In this document: positions 1 to 8,018 of the stretch, piece after piece
How positions within the stretch are numbered: the first letter of the stretch is position 1
Layout of the letters: each line of letters starts with the position of its first letter
Assembly (NCBI RefSeq): GCF_937996225.1
Contig: NZ_CALKTC010000025.1
Location: 1-23,961, forward strand
DNA from: an uncultured Campylobacter sp.
Lineage (GTDB): Bacteria; Campylobacterota; Campylobacteria; Campylobacterales; Campylobacteraceae
DNA: 23,961 nt
Direction: 5' to 3'
Notes under the pieces: model-generated
What the model was told of the DNA's origin: nothing
Seen by the model: only the letters and a program-made list of their open reading frames with translations
Databases searched by the model: none
Position numbers and translations under genes: made by a program

Positions 1-1
1 A

Positions 2-214
2 ATAGCGATCCTTAATCCGCCTGCCCCCGGAGATCCTAATTTCAATAAATATGAAGTCGATCTAATGGTTGCAGATATGCAAAGCTGCGGACTTGTACTT
101 GTGCAATACGCGAAAAATTTCGATTCGGATAGGGATTTCAAAAAGATGGGAAAATTTATAAAGGAAAATAAAGCCAAAATTTTATCGCAGATGCCGAAGA
201 TCAAGTGCAGGTAG
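2..214 (+). CDS. C-terminal end of an unrecognised protein (partial)
   Basis: An open frame enters from the left edge and stops at TAG 212-214, giving about 70 residues. It begins IAILNPPAPGDPNF and ends KILSQMPKIKCR. The tail is lysine-rich, without a membrane segment or a motif I can assign. The residue and codon pattern is that of a real gene and no competing frame is better. The 5' part is outside the window, so start and family cannot be determined. It converges on the msbA-like gene across a 329-bp gap. Confidence 0.6.
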   Translation: MAILNPPAPGDPNFNKYEVDLMVADMQSCGLVLVQYAKNFDSDRDFKKMGKFIKENKAKILSQMPKIKCR

Positions 215-543
215 CGCGCCGAAAAGCCCAGCGCGCGATAAAATTTTACCGCAGCGGTTTTAAAACGGCGCGAGCGTTTAAATTTAGAGGCAGCCTGCAA
301 TGAAGCGCTAAAATTTTAAGATAAATTTTATCCAAACGTTAAAGCTCTAGCAGTCGTGCCTCATCGCACCAAAGAGTCGAGCTTTATTAAAAAGCCCTGT
401 AGCCAAAACAGCGATCCGCGCAGCTAAATTTCAAGGTAAAATTTCAATCTTTGCGGATAAATTTATGCGGCTTGCTTCAAAGATAAAATTTTAAAATTTC
501 GTAGAGCAAAACCGGGGCGCAAAAGGCGCAGAATTTTAAAGCT
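215..543. other. Intergenic gap between convergent genes
   Basis: No gene was found here. GCGCGC at 214-219 and 231-236 could form a short stem right after the partial gene, but no clear U-tract follows, so a terminator is only possible. The word TTAAAGCTCTAGC at 339-351 is an exact copy of 536-548, which spans the msbA-like stop codon. Several AAATTT words are scattered through the gap. Confidence 0.5.
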
Positions 544-2265
544 CTAGCTGTTTTGCATTATCCCCTTTAGGCTGCGATACTCCTCGCATTCGCCCGTCAG
601 CTTCGCGTCGGTGCCGATAGCGAGAATGCGGCCGTTTTTCATCACGGCGATATTGTCGGCGCGCTCGATCGTGGAGAGGCGGTGCGCGATTACAAAGACG
701 ATTTTGCTTTGTTTGATCTTTTCGATGACGTTTGAGATCTCCTTTTCGCTTGCGTTATCCAGCGCCGAAGTCGCCTCGTCGAATATTAAAATTTGCGGGT
801 TCTTATACAGCGCGCGCGCGATGGCGATACGCTGGCGCTGCCCGCCGCTAAGATTTGCGCCGAACTCGCTAAGCACGGTGTAAATTCCATCCTTCATCGA
901 GCTTACGAACTCATAGGCGTTGGCTAGCTTGAGCGCCTCTATGACGCGCTGCTCGTTAAATTCCGCGCCGTAGCTTACGTTTTGCGCGATCGTGTCGTTA
1001 AAAATATAGACGCGCTGGCTTACGAGGCCGATGTTTTCGCGCAGGCTAGGGATGCTAAACTCGCCGATCTCGTCGTTGCCGTTGAATAAAATTTTACCGC
1101 TACTTGCGTCGTAAAAGCGCATCAGCAGGTTCACGACCGAGCTTTTGCCGCCGCCGCTGTTTCCGACGAGCGCTAAAATTTCGCCCTTTTTGACGCTAAA
1201 GCTTATGTCTTTCAGCGCCGCCTTGTCGCCGTAGTTTAGCGACACGTCGCAAAAGCTCACCGAGCCTATCTCGCCCATCTGCTTGCCGCCTCCGACGATC
1301 GTAGGCTCCAAGTCTATGAGCTCAAACGTCCGCTCGCTCGCTGCGATAGCGTCTTGCATGTTGTTGTAGAGCGATGAGACCTTTTTTATCGGGGTGTAGA
1401 CCATAAAAAGCGCCGTAAGGAAGCTGAAAAAGCTGCCGATGCTCATTTGACCCGCGATGACCTCCTGTCCTCCGACGATGATCACCACGGCGATGCCCAC
1501 GGCGCCCAGCATCTCCATGATCGGGCTTACCAGACACGTCGTTACGACCGCCTTTAAATTTAGACCGAAAAATTTCTTGTTTTCGGCGTTAAATTTCTCC
1601 ACTTCAAAGCTCTCAGCGTTGCTTGCCTTGACGATTTCGATGTTGGAGTAAATTTGACTGAGCGCCGAGGAGATATCGGATGTTTTCTCTTGAGACTCGC
1701 GCGAAATTTTCTTCATCCGCTTTGCAAGGCGCGAGAGCGGATATATCGCGCACGGAAAGACCACGAGCGCGAAAAACGAAAGCTTTGGGCTCTGATAGAT
1801 CACGACGCCCAAAAGCCCCAAAATCGTAATGATCTGCGTGAAAAAATCGGGGATCATATTCGAAACTACGACGCGGATGCGCTCGATATCGTTGATCGTG
1901 CGGCTGATGAGCTCGCCCGTGCGGAAGCGGTTGAAAAAATCCACGTCCAGCCGCACGAGGCTTGCGACGAGCCTATCGCGGAAGCGGCGCACCGTGTCTT
2001 GACCGATGAAGGCGGTGAAGTAGTTTTGCATAAACGCACCGCCGCTTTTCATCGCAAAAACCACGATGATCGCGATCGGAAGCGTGTAGAGATACGGCTC
2101 GTTTTTTTCGACGAAAATTTTATTTAAAACGGGCTCGACCAGCTTCGCGCTCGTAGCAGTCGCCACGCTCGTCATCACCATACCCAAAATCGCCAATGCA
2201 AACTGCGGCTTATAATCCCTAAAATAGGGCTTAAAGCGCGATAGTAAAGTTTTAAAGCCGTTCAA
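544..2265 (-). CDS. msbA: MsbA-like lipid A/lipid ABC exporter (fused permease and ATPase)
   Basis: A 573-residue half-transporter of the type I ABC exporter family, the usual length for MsbA. Residues 1 to about 310 form the six-helix transmembrane domain in the inner membrane. The nucleotide-binding domain has Walker A GNSGGGKS at 368-375, signature LSGGQ at 472-476, Walker B ILIFDEA with D496/E497, and the H-loop histidine H528. The family flips lipid A-core or other lipids using ATP as a homodimer. The start is TTG, with AAAGGAT in the right place; no better ATG is available. It follows murJ and cysS on the same strand, matching the order I recall in C. jejuni, but here a 989-bp repeat-rich gap separates it from cysS. 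The substrate is inferred from family and neighbourhood; other lipid or peptide exporters share this architecture. Confidence 0.85.
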   Translation of the reverse strand: MNGFKTLLSRFKPYFRDYKPQFALAILGMVMTSVATATSAKLVEPVLNKIFVEKNEPYLYTLPIAIIVVFAMKSGGAFMQNYFTAFIGQDTVRRFRDRLVASLVRLDVDFFNRFRTGELISRTINDIERIRVVVSNMIPDFFTQIITILGLLGVVIYQSPKLSFFALVVFPCAIYPLSRLAKRMKKISRESQEKTSDISSALSQIYSNIEIVKASNAESFEVEKFNAENKKFFGLNLKAVVTTCLVSPIMEMLGAVGIAVVIIVGGQEVIAGQMSIGSFFSFLTALFMVYTPIKKVSSLYNNMQDAIAASERTFELIDLEPTIVGGGKQMGEIGSVSFCDVSLNYGDKAALKDISFSVKKGEILALVGNSGGGKSSVVNLLMRFYDASSGKILFNGNDEIGEFSIPSLRENIGLVSQRVYIFNDTIAQNVSYGAEFNEQRVIEALKLANAYEFVSSMKDGIYTVLSEFGANLSGGQRQRIAIARALYKNPQILIFDEATSALDNASEKEISNVIEKIKQSKIVFVIAHRLSTIERADNIAVMKNGRILAIGTDAKLTGECEEYRSLKGIMQNS

Positions 2266-3254
2266 ATGCTATCCTTTTTTATAAAATTTTTAAAATTTAA
2301 AATCCAAAAATTCATGAAATTTCAAAATTGATGGAATTTCAAAATTCCTAAAATTCCAAAATTTATAATTCTAAAATTCCTTAAATTTTAGAATTTTGAC
2401 CGCGATGCAGCACAAAATTTATGGGGCGGCGCGGGACTAATTTGCGCTTCGCAAGCTCGCCAAATCTATCCGCCCACATACGCTGCCGCGCGAACGATGC
2501 CGAGATTTAGCTTTTTTGTTTGCCGCGTTCGAAGCACTAAGTGCTTAAAGCGAGCGAGTTTTTATTCATCGCGATCTTCCGCGCTTTTGTCGTCCACATT
2601 TTAAGCGGTAAATGCTTTGAGGCGCCATAAAGCGCTACAAAGTGCCGTTATACATCGTGTGTATCGCGACTTCACAACGGCGCGCCGCATTGCGCTTTTG
2701 CGCCGCCGCACCGCCGAATGAAAATCGCAGCCTGTCTTGTAGCTTTGCCGCTACATCAGCCGTATTGACAAATGAAATCGCGACTTTCATCGCTGCGTGC
2801 ACCCGCGTACAATATCGCTATAAAAATCGCGCCGAAATTTGCGCGTCGCCGCAGCATATTCCACTGCACCTAGTCGCGTTAAAATTTACGCACAGGCTGC
2901 CGCAGTGCTACTTTCACTGCGCTGCATCGCAACTTTGCATCGCCAATTGCCATAAAATCGCACTGAAATTTACGCACAGACGATCCGTAGTGCTACCGCT
3001 GTACCGCGCTATATCGCGCTGCTGCATCAGCCGCGCCGACGAATGAAAATAGCGATCCACCTTGCGCTTCTGTCGCCGTGTCACGCCACACATCGCTCTG
3101 GCACCGTATCACTAAATAAAATCACGCCGCGGTATAGCAATACTTCAGATAAAAATCGCGCTAAAATTTTCGCGCGGATTAGCGTTCGGATTTACGCTTC
3201 TCATCGTAAAAAATCATAAAATTTAACATAAAATTTTACGCTAAATTTTACGTT
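2266..3254. other. 989-bp gene-free spacer between cysS and msbA
   Basis: No convincing gene. The msbA-proximal end holds the dense AATT array listed separately (2284-2396). The rest is GC-richer and contains degenerate repeats. One pair is 2754-2784 and 3025-3055, both beginning CATCAGCCG and sharing a GAC-AATGAAA core. Another is a shared AAATTTACGCACAG at about 2883 and 2969. A 134-codon frame at 2642-3046 exists, but it consists of these repeats, begins with GTG lacking a ribosome site, and has an odd Cys/His/Arg/Ala-rich composition. Confidence 0.6.
2284..2396. repeat. AATT array with 8-9 bp spacing upstream of msbA
   Basis: Thirteen AATT cores occur in about 110 bp. Apart from one 15-bp step they are 7 to 9 bp apart; 11 of the 13 fit RAATTY. 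The units resemble degenerate copies of AAAATTCC(T). The array starts about 20 bp upstream of the msbA TTG start, so it lies in or over the leader and promoter region. Confidence 0.75.
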
Positions 3255-3623
3255 CTACTCCGCTGCGACCTCCCAAACGGTGCCGCTAGCCGTGTCCATC
3301 ACTTCGATCTTCATATCCGTAAGGCGCGCCCTGATGGCATCCGCGCTCGCAAAGTCCTTTTCCGCTTTCGCCTGCGCGCGCTGTTTTATCAGCTCCTCGA
3401 TCTGCGCTCTTTGCTGCTCGCTCACGCCAAAGCGAAAGTATTCGGTCTCATCCTCATATAAAATTCCGAGCGTCTGCTTTGCAAACTCCAAATTTGCAGC
3501 GATTTGAGCCTTTAGCGCCTTGTCTTTTGGTGCGCGATCTAGCGCTTCGTTCGCGTTTGCTACAAAGCTATCAAGCACCGCAAGCGCGCCTGAGGTGTTG
3601 AGATCATCGCTCAAAAATTCCAT
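3255..3623 (-). CDS. cysS: Cysteinyl-tRNA synthetase, C-terminal part (out of frame with the N-terminal part)
   Basis: 122 codons encode the helical tail of CysRS that binds the tRNA anticodon stem. It starts MEFLSDDLNTSGALAVLDSF and ends MDTASGTVWEVAAE, both typical of the family. The frame is open upstream of this ATG and reads AAEAKFRSEI just before it, which continues the natural protein. The true gene was therefore one reading frame, and the ATG at 3621-3623 is an internal methionine. GGAG lies only three bases before that ATG, so re-initiation is conceivable but poorly spaced. This frame is shifted by one base from the upstream part. See the finding on the frameshift. Confidence 0.8.
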   Translation of the reverse strand: MEFLSDDLNTSGALAVLDSFVANANEALDRAPKDKALKAQIAANLEFAKQTLGILYEDETEYFRFGVSEQQRAQIEELIKQRAQAKAEKDFASADAIRARLTDMKIEVMDTASGTVWEVAAE

Positions 3624-3639
3624 TATCTCCGATCTAAAT

Positions 3640-4683
3640 TTAGCCTCCGCAGCAGGCAGCTGGCGCAGAATTTTGCCCTGCAGTGGGAGTTAAAACGTCA
3701 CGGACGCGCTTTTTAAGGCGGTAAATTTTATCGAGCCTCTTTTTGCTCGCAAGCAGATCGGTCACCGAATAATTAAAATTTGCCCTGTAATGCGAGCTTA
3801 AGAGATAAAATCTCAGCGCCTCGCCTGGTGCGATTTTTAGGGCGTCATTTACAAAAAAGGAATTGCCGAGGCTCTTGCTCATCTTTTCGTTATTTACTTG
3901 CACGAAGCCGTTGTGAAGCCAGTATTTGCTTAGCGCTCTATGGCGAGCGCAGCGGCACTGCGCGGCTTCGTTTTCGTGATGCGGGAAGAGCAGATCAGCG
4001 CCGCCTGCGTGAATGTCGATGCAAAATTGCGGATCACCGCTATCAAGGTGCGCCAAAATCATCGCGACGCACTCGCTGTGCCAGCCCGGGCGCCCTTTGC
4101 CAAACGGGCTATCAAACCAGTTCTCGTCAAATTTCCACAGCACGAAGTCCTTCTCGTCGTGCTTGGCATCGTTTGAGGCGACGCGGGCGATGTTTTTACC
4201 GGCGCCCTCTTTTTTGCCGCTAAGACTTAGATAATCCCCGTCCTTGCGCGTGTCGAAGTAGATGCCGTCACCGGTGATCTCGTAGGCAAAGCCTTTTTGA
4301 AGAAGCGAGGATATGAGCTCGCAGATCGCGGCGATATTTTCGGTCGCTTTGGGCGAAATGCTCGCGTCCGCGACGTTTAGCGCGCTCATATCCTGCAAAT
4401 ATCTGCGGGTATAAAACTCCGTGATCTCCTCCAGGCTTTTGCCGCTCTGCTCCATCTTTTTTAAAATTTTATCGTCGATATCGGTGAAATTTCGCGCAAA
4501 TTTTACCTCATAGCCCTCCGCTTGCAATACGCGGCGCAGCAAATCAAAGCTCACGGCACTTTTTGCATGGCCTAGATGCGCGTCGTCATAAACGGTCGGG
4601 CCGCAGGCGTAAATGCGCGCCAGCCCCTCGCTAATGGGCTTAAACGGGAGCTTCTTTTTGCTCAAACTATCATAAATTACCAT
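3640..4683 (-). CDS. cysS: Cysteinyl-tRNA synthetase, N-terminal catalytic part (truncated by frameshift)
   Basis: Class I aminoacyl-tRNA synthetase charging tRNA-Cys with cysteine. The catalytic domain is intact: CGPTVYDDAHLGHA at 27-40 carries the first zinc cysteine (C27) and the HIGH motif as HLGH. GWHSECVAM supplies the second cysteine, and KMSKS is at 267-271. The frame runs to residue 347, but the last residues (NSAPAACCGG) are out-of-frame reading; the natural sequence leaves this frame between 3643 and 3689. Joined with 3255-3623 the protein would be about 465 residues, as expected. The ATG start overlaps the end of murJ by 14 bp, with AAAAGG upstream, so translation is probably coupled. 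CysRS is essential, so this is a sequencing error, a very recent mutation, or there is another copy. Confidence 0.88.
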   Translation of the reverse strand: MVIYDSLSKKKLPFKPISEGLARIYACGPTVYDDAHLGHAKSAVSFDLLRRVLQAEGYEVKFARNFTDIDDKILKKMEQSGKSLEEITEFYTRRYLQDMSALNVADASISPKATENIAAICELISSLLQKGFAYEITGDGIYFDTRKDGDYLSLSGKKEGAGKNIARVASNDAKHDEKDFVLWKFDENWFDSPFGKGRPGWHSECVAMILAHLDSGDPQFCIDIHAGGADLLFPHHENEAAQCRCARHRALSKYWLHNGFVQVNNEKMSKSLGNSFFVNDALKIAPGEALRFYLLSSHYRANFNYSVTDLLASKKRLDKIYRLKKRVRDVLTPTAGQNSAPAACCGG

Positions 4684-6067
4684 AATACAAGCCTTTTAAA
4701 ATGTATAAAATCGCCGCTTCGCCCGCACAAAGCGCCGCGATCGCAATAATTTTTTTTGCGCGGATTATAGCTAAAAAGTTATTAAATCCAAAAAAATAGA
4801 GGTTGAAGCCGAGCAGAAACGCCCCCGTTATCGTGCTTGCAAACGCAAGCCCCACGGCTCCGAAGGGTTTAAAAAACAGCGCGCACAAAGCGACGTTTAT
4901 AAAGACGCACCAGATCGAAATTTTTGCGCTTAGTTTCTGCTTCATATTCGCATACAGCCAGTGCGAAAAAATCCTAGACAGCCCAAACGGCACGAGCCCT
5001 ACCATATACGCGCCGAGAACCGCGGCGCATTCGATGGAATTTTGGCGGGTAAATTCTCCGCGCTCAAACAGTAGCTGCGTGATCTCGTTTCGCAGCATCA
5101 CGCCGCCTATCGCAGAGAGTCCGAGCAGCGTCAAAAGGAAGTAAAATCCGCGTTCGACAAGCGCCAGAGCCTGCGCGTCGTCGTGAGCTTTTACGAATTT
5201 GCTCATGCGCGGAAAGATCGCCGTGCTAAGCGCGATCGCAAAAAGCGCGAGCGGCAGCTGAAATATGCGGTTGGCGTAGTAGAGATAGCTGATACTGCCG
5301 CTAGCAAGGAAGCTCGCAAAAAAGGTATCTATAAACGAGCTTAGCTGAAGCGCCGATGCACCGAGCACGCCCGCGAAAAAATTTTTATAAAAGCCCTGCG
5401 TCTGCGGTTTATCGCCCCGTGCAAGTCGCGCAAAGCCGCCGGCTAAGACGCGCAGCATGCCGGTAAATTTCAACGCATAAACATGCACCGCAAGCTGCAA
5501 AAGTCCACCCGCCACGACGCCGAAGCTAAGATAAAGCACCGCCGTGGCGCCGTCTTTACCGCGAGCTAGCAGAAGCGCCGCTATCATCGCTAAATTTAAA
5601 AGTGCGGTCGAAAACGCCGTCGTAGCGAAGTGATCGCGATACTGAAGCAGCGAGGCAAAGAGCGTAACGACAAAAATGAATGTAAGGTAGAAAAAATTTA
5701 TCCGCACGTATGGCACCGCAAGACCGATCTGCTCGGTGCTAAATCCGTATGCTAAAACTTTAGTAAAAATGGGTGCAGCAAGCAGCACGAGCGCCGTTAA
5801 AAGCGCGATGAAAATGCTAAATTTAATAAGCACTGCTGCGGCGAAAATTCCTTTTTTACGCGCGGCTGTAAAACTAGGCAAAAATGCCTGCGTAAAGGCT
5901 CCCTCGCCGAATAGTCTGCGGAAAAGATTGGGCAGTTTAAACGCTACGAAAAACAGATCGCTGTAAATTCCCGCGCCCAAAACCGATGCGGTAAGCAGGT
6001 CGCGCACGAAACCCAAAACCCGCGAAACCAGCGTGCCTGCGCTATTTGTAAAAAAGCCTCTGAGCAT
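4670..6067 (-). CDS. murJ: MurJ lipid II flippase (MviN, MOP superfamily)
   Basis: 465 residues, nearly all hydrophobic helices with short loops, consistent with the roughly 14-helix MurJ fold. Family hallmarks are the N-terminal SAGTLVSRVLGFVRDLL segment and FRRLFGEGAFTQAFLPSF near residue 55. MurJ moves undecaprenyl-linked lipid II across the inner membrane for peptidoglycan assembly. ATG start with GGAG seven bases upstream. It is the first gene of the murJ-cysS strand and reads from the palindromic -10 element at 6103-6115, back to back with mlaE. Its stop overlaps the cysS start. No anomaly seen. Confidence 0.93.
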   Translation of the reverse strand: MLRGFFTNSAGTLVSRVLGFVRDLLTASVLGAGIYSDLFFVAFKLPNLFRRLFGEGAFTQAFLPSFTAARKKGIFAAAVLIKFSIFIALLTALVLLAAPIFTKVLAYGFSTEQIGLAVPYVRINFFYLTFIFVVTLFASLLQYRDHFATTAFSTALLNLAMIAALLLARGKDGATAVLYLSFGVVAGGLLQLAVHVYALKFTGMLRVLAGGFARLARGDKPQTQGFYKNFFAGVLGASALQLSSFIDTFFASFLASGSISYLYYANRIFQLPLALFAIALSTAIFPRMSKFVKAHDDAQALALVERGFYFLLTLLGLSAIGGVMLRNEITQLLFERGEFTRQNSIECAAVLGAYMVGLVPFGLSRIFSHWLYANMKQKLSAKISIWCVFINVALCALFFKPFGAVGLAFASTITGAFLLGFNLYFFGFNNFLAIIRAKKIIAIAALCAGEAAILYILKGLYYGNL

Positions 6068-6102
6068 AAATCTCCATTAAATTTTATAAAATGCCAAGGT
6101 TG

Positions 6103-6115
6103 ATTATATTATAAT
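6103..6115. promoter_or_regulatory. Palindromic divergent -10 element shared by murJ and mlaE
   Basis: The 80-bp gap between the two starts contains ATTATA-T-TATAAT, a perfect palindrome around one central base. It gives a TATAAT hexamer facing right at 6110-6115 (start near 6122, leader about 26 nt to mlaE). A second faces left at 6103-6108 (start near 6096, leader about 30 nt to murJ). Recognition of -10 sequences with weak -35 is known for Campylobacter sigma70. Use of both hexamers is inferred. Confidence 0.65.
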
Positions 6116-6147
6116 TTCCCCTATTTTTTGATTTTGGAGAGAAATTT

Positions 6148-7251
6148 TTGCGGAATTTAGCCTTTTCGCTCGAAAGCTCGGGCGGGAAAAACACCTTATC
6201 GCTACGCGGGCAGTGGAACTACAAAAGCTCGCGCTCGCAGTTACTTGCACTAAAAAAAGCTGTAAAAAATTTAAACGAGCTGGAGCTAAGCTTAAGCGAA
6301 ATTTCAAATTTAGACTATTTCATGGCGTTGATGATCAAAAACGCCCTTGCCGGCAAGCGGGTTAGCCTTGTGGAGGATAGCTGCAAAGCCGCCAAAATTT
6401 TAAGCTTTATGGATGATAAAACGATCGATTTTAGCTACGTACCCGAGTCTCGTAGGCTAAATTTTTTAGCGCAGATCGGACTTTATTGCCATCTTGGAAT
6501 TCTAGGCTTGCTAAGCCTTGCAAGCTTTTTGGGCGAGTTTTTCTCTAAACTTACGGCTTTTATAATTCATCCAATGAAATTCCGCTTCAAAGAAACTGTA
6601 AATTTCATCAAAGATAGCGGCATAGACGCGCTTTTCATAGTCTCACTGACGGCATTTTTGATCGGCATCGTGCTTGCTTACATCGGCTCGGATATGCTTT
6701 CTAAATTTGGCGCCAGCATCTATATCATCGATATAATGGGTGCTTTGACGCTGCGCGAGGTGGCGCCTCTAATCGCCGCTATCGTTATCGCAGGTCGCTC
6801 GGCTTCGAGCTTTACGGCACAGATCGGCGTGATGAAGATCACAGAAGAGATCGATGCGATGAGGACGATGGGCTTTGATCCGTTTTATTTTCTTGCGATG
6901 CCGCGCATTATCGCGATGGTACTAATCATGCCGCTAGTCATTTTTATCGCAGATTCGGTAAGTATTTTTGCTCAGATGATAGTGTGCGACGCGTATTTAG
7001 ATATAGCCTTTAGCGATTATTTGGATAGATTTAAGGCTTCTGTAGAGCTTAGGCATTTTTTAGTAGGTATAATTAAAGCGCCATTTTTCGGGGCATTCAT
7101 TGCTATCATCGGCTGCATGCGGGGTTTTGAGGTCAAAGGAAATACCCAAAGCATCGGCGAATACACTACGATCAGCGTCGTAAATGCGATATTTTGGGTC
7201 ATCGCGATCGACGCGGTATTCGCGGTTCTGTTTTCGGAAATCGGGCTATGA
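6148..7251 (+). CDS. mlaE: MlaE-family lipid ABC permease with N-terminal STAS domain
   Basis: 367 residues. Residues 1 to about 100 form a cytosolic STAS-like domain (NELELSLSEISNLDYF matches its central strand and helix). From about 130 on is the MlaE/YrbE permease, with ALTLREVAPLIAAIVIAGRSASSFTAQIG and EEIDAMRTMGFDPFYFLAMPR typical of the family. In E. coli the STAS protein MlaB is separate and supports MlaF; here it appears built in. The family moves phospholipids between inner membrane and periplasm. It resembles the C. jejuni iamB product. Start is TTG with GGAGAG at 6136-6141, six bases upstream. Its stop overlaps the next start as ATGA. Confidence 0.88.
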   Translation: MRNLAFSLESSGGKNTLSLRGQWNYKSSRSQLLALKKAVKNLNELELSLSEISNLDYFMALMIKNALAGKRVSLVEDSCKAAKILSFMDDKTIDFSYVPESRRLNFLAQIGLYCHLGILGLLSLASFLGEFFSKLTAFIIHPMKFRFKETVNFIKDSGIDALFIVSLTAFLIGIVLAYIGSDMLSKFGASIYIIDIMGALTLREVAPLIAAIVIAGRSASSFTAQIGVMKITEEIDAMRTMGFDPFYFLAMPRIIAMVLIMPLVIFIADSVSIFAQMIVCDAYLDIAFSDYLDRFKASVELRHFLVGIIKAPFFGAFIAIIGCMRGFEVKGNTQSIGEYTTISVVNAIFWVIAIDAVFAVLFSEIGL

Positions 7252-8018
7252 GTGAGCAAGTGCAATCCATCGAAAGCGCTAAAATCATAGTCGCGCGCGA
7301 TGTTACTACCGCGTACGGATCGCGTGTTATGCACGATAGCGTGAGCTTTAGCGTCAAAAAGGGCGAAATTTACGGCTTTTTAGGCGGCAGCGGCAGCGGT
7401 AAAACGACGCTGATGAAAACTCTCATATTTTTAAAGCGCCCGCAAAGCGGCGAAATTAAAATTTTCGGACGCGATATTTGGCGCGCGAGCGAGGCGGAGC
7501 AAAACGAGATCCGCCTAAAATGCGGCGTGATGTTTCAATTCGGCGCGCTTTACAGCTCGATGAGCGTGCTCGAAAACGTAGGCGTGTTATTGCGCGAATA
7601 CTCTAAATTTAGCGAGCGCGAGATAGATGAGCTATCGATGTTTTGGATCCAAAAGGTGGGACTTAAAAAAGAGGCTGCCGCGCTTAGCCCAAACGAGCTT
7701 AGCGGCGGTATGAAAAAGCGCGTGGCGCTGGCTCGCGCGCTAGCACTTAGCCCTGAAATTTTATTTTTGGACGAGCCAAACTCGGGGCTTGATCCGCTCA
7801 GCGCCAGAGCCCTTGATAGGCTTGTTTGCGAGCTTAGAGACAGCCTCGGCGTCACGGTCGTGATGGTGACGCACGATGTGGATAGTATCTTTGACATTTT
7901 GGATCGGTTTTTGATCGTGGATAATCAAAAAATCGCTTTTGAAGGAAGCATCGAGGAAATTTCAAGCCTAAAGAATAACCCGCTTGAAGAGCTATTTAAG
8001 ATGAGGCAAAGGGATTGA
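7248..8018 (+). CDS. mlaF: MlaF-family ABC ATPase
   Basis: 256 residues from ATG 7248, which overlaps the mlaE stop as ATGA; a longer frame from 7194 would run deep into mlaE and was not chosen. Walker A is GGSGSGKT at 46-53, Q-loop Q97, signature LSGGM at 151-155 (M instead of Q, as usual in MlaF), Walker B D175/E176, and VTHD for the H-loop. It powers the MlaE permease at the inner membrane. The C-terminal FKMRQRD end resembles the MlaF tail that contacts its partner subunit. Known in C. jejuni as iamA. A 483-bp gap separates it from mlaD. Confidence 0.9.
   Translation: MSEQVQSIESAKIIVARDVTTAYGSRVMHDSVSFSVKKGEIYGFLGGSGSGKTTLMKTLIFLKRPQSGEIKIFGRDIWRASEAEQNEIRLKCGVMFQFGALYSSMSVLENVGVLLREYSKFSEREIDELSMFWIQKVGLKKEAAALSPNELSGGMKKRVALARALALSPEILFLDEPNSGLDPLSARALDRLVCELRDSLGVTVVMVTHDVDSIFDILDRFLIVDNQKIAFEGSIEEISSLKNNPLEELFKMRQRD

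Noticed and set aside
1654..2127. 157-codon frame antisense to msbA
   Set aside because: Shadow of the strongly conserved msbA frame; charged, non-protein-like sequence.
2642..3046. 134-codon plus-strand frame
   Set aside because: GTG start without ribosome site, Cys/His/Arg/Ala-rich composition and direct overlap with degenerate repeats; no protein family pattern.
3600..3700. Programmed frameshifting in cysS
   Set aside because: No slippery heptamer or stimulatory structure seen, and family members are in one frame; an indel or sequencing error is simpler.
7194..7247. Longer N-terminus for MlaF
   Set aside because: Would overlap mlaE by 58 bases and adds non-conserved residues; ATG 7248 with the ATGA overlap is standard.
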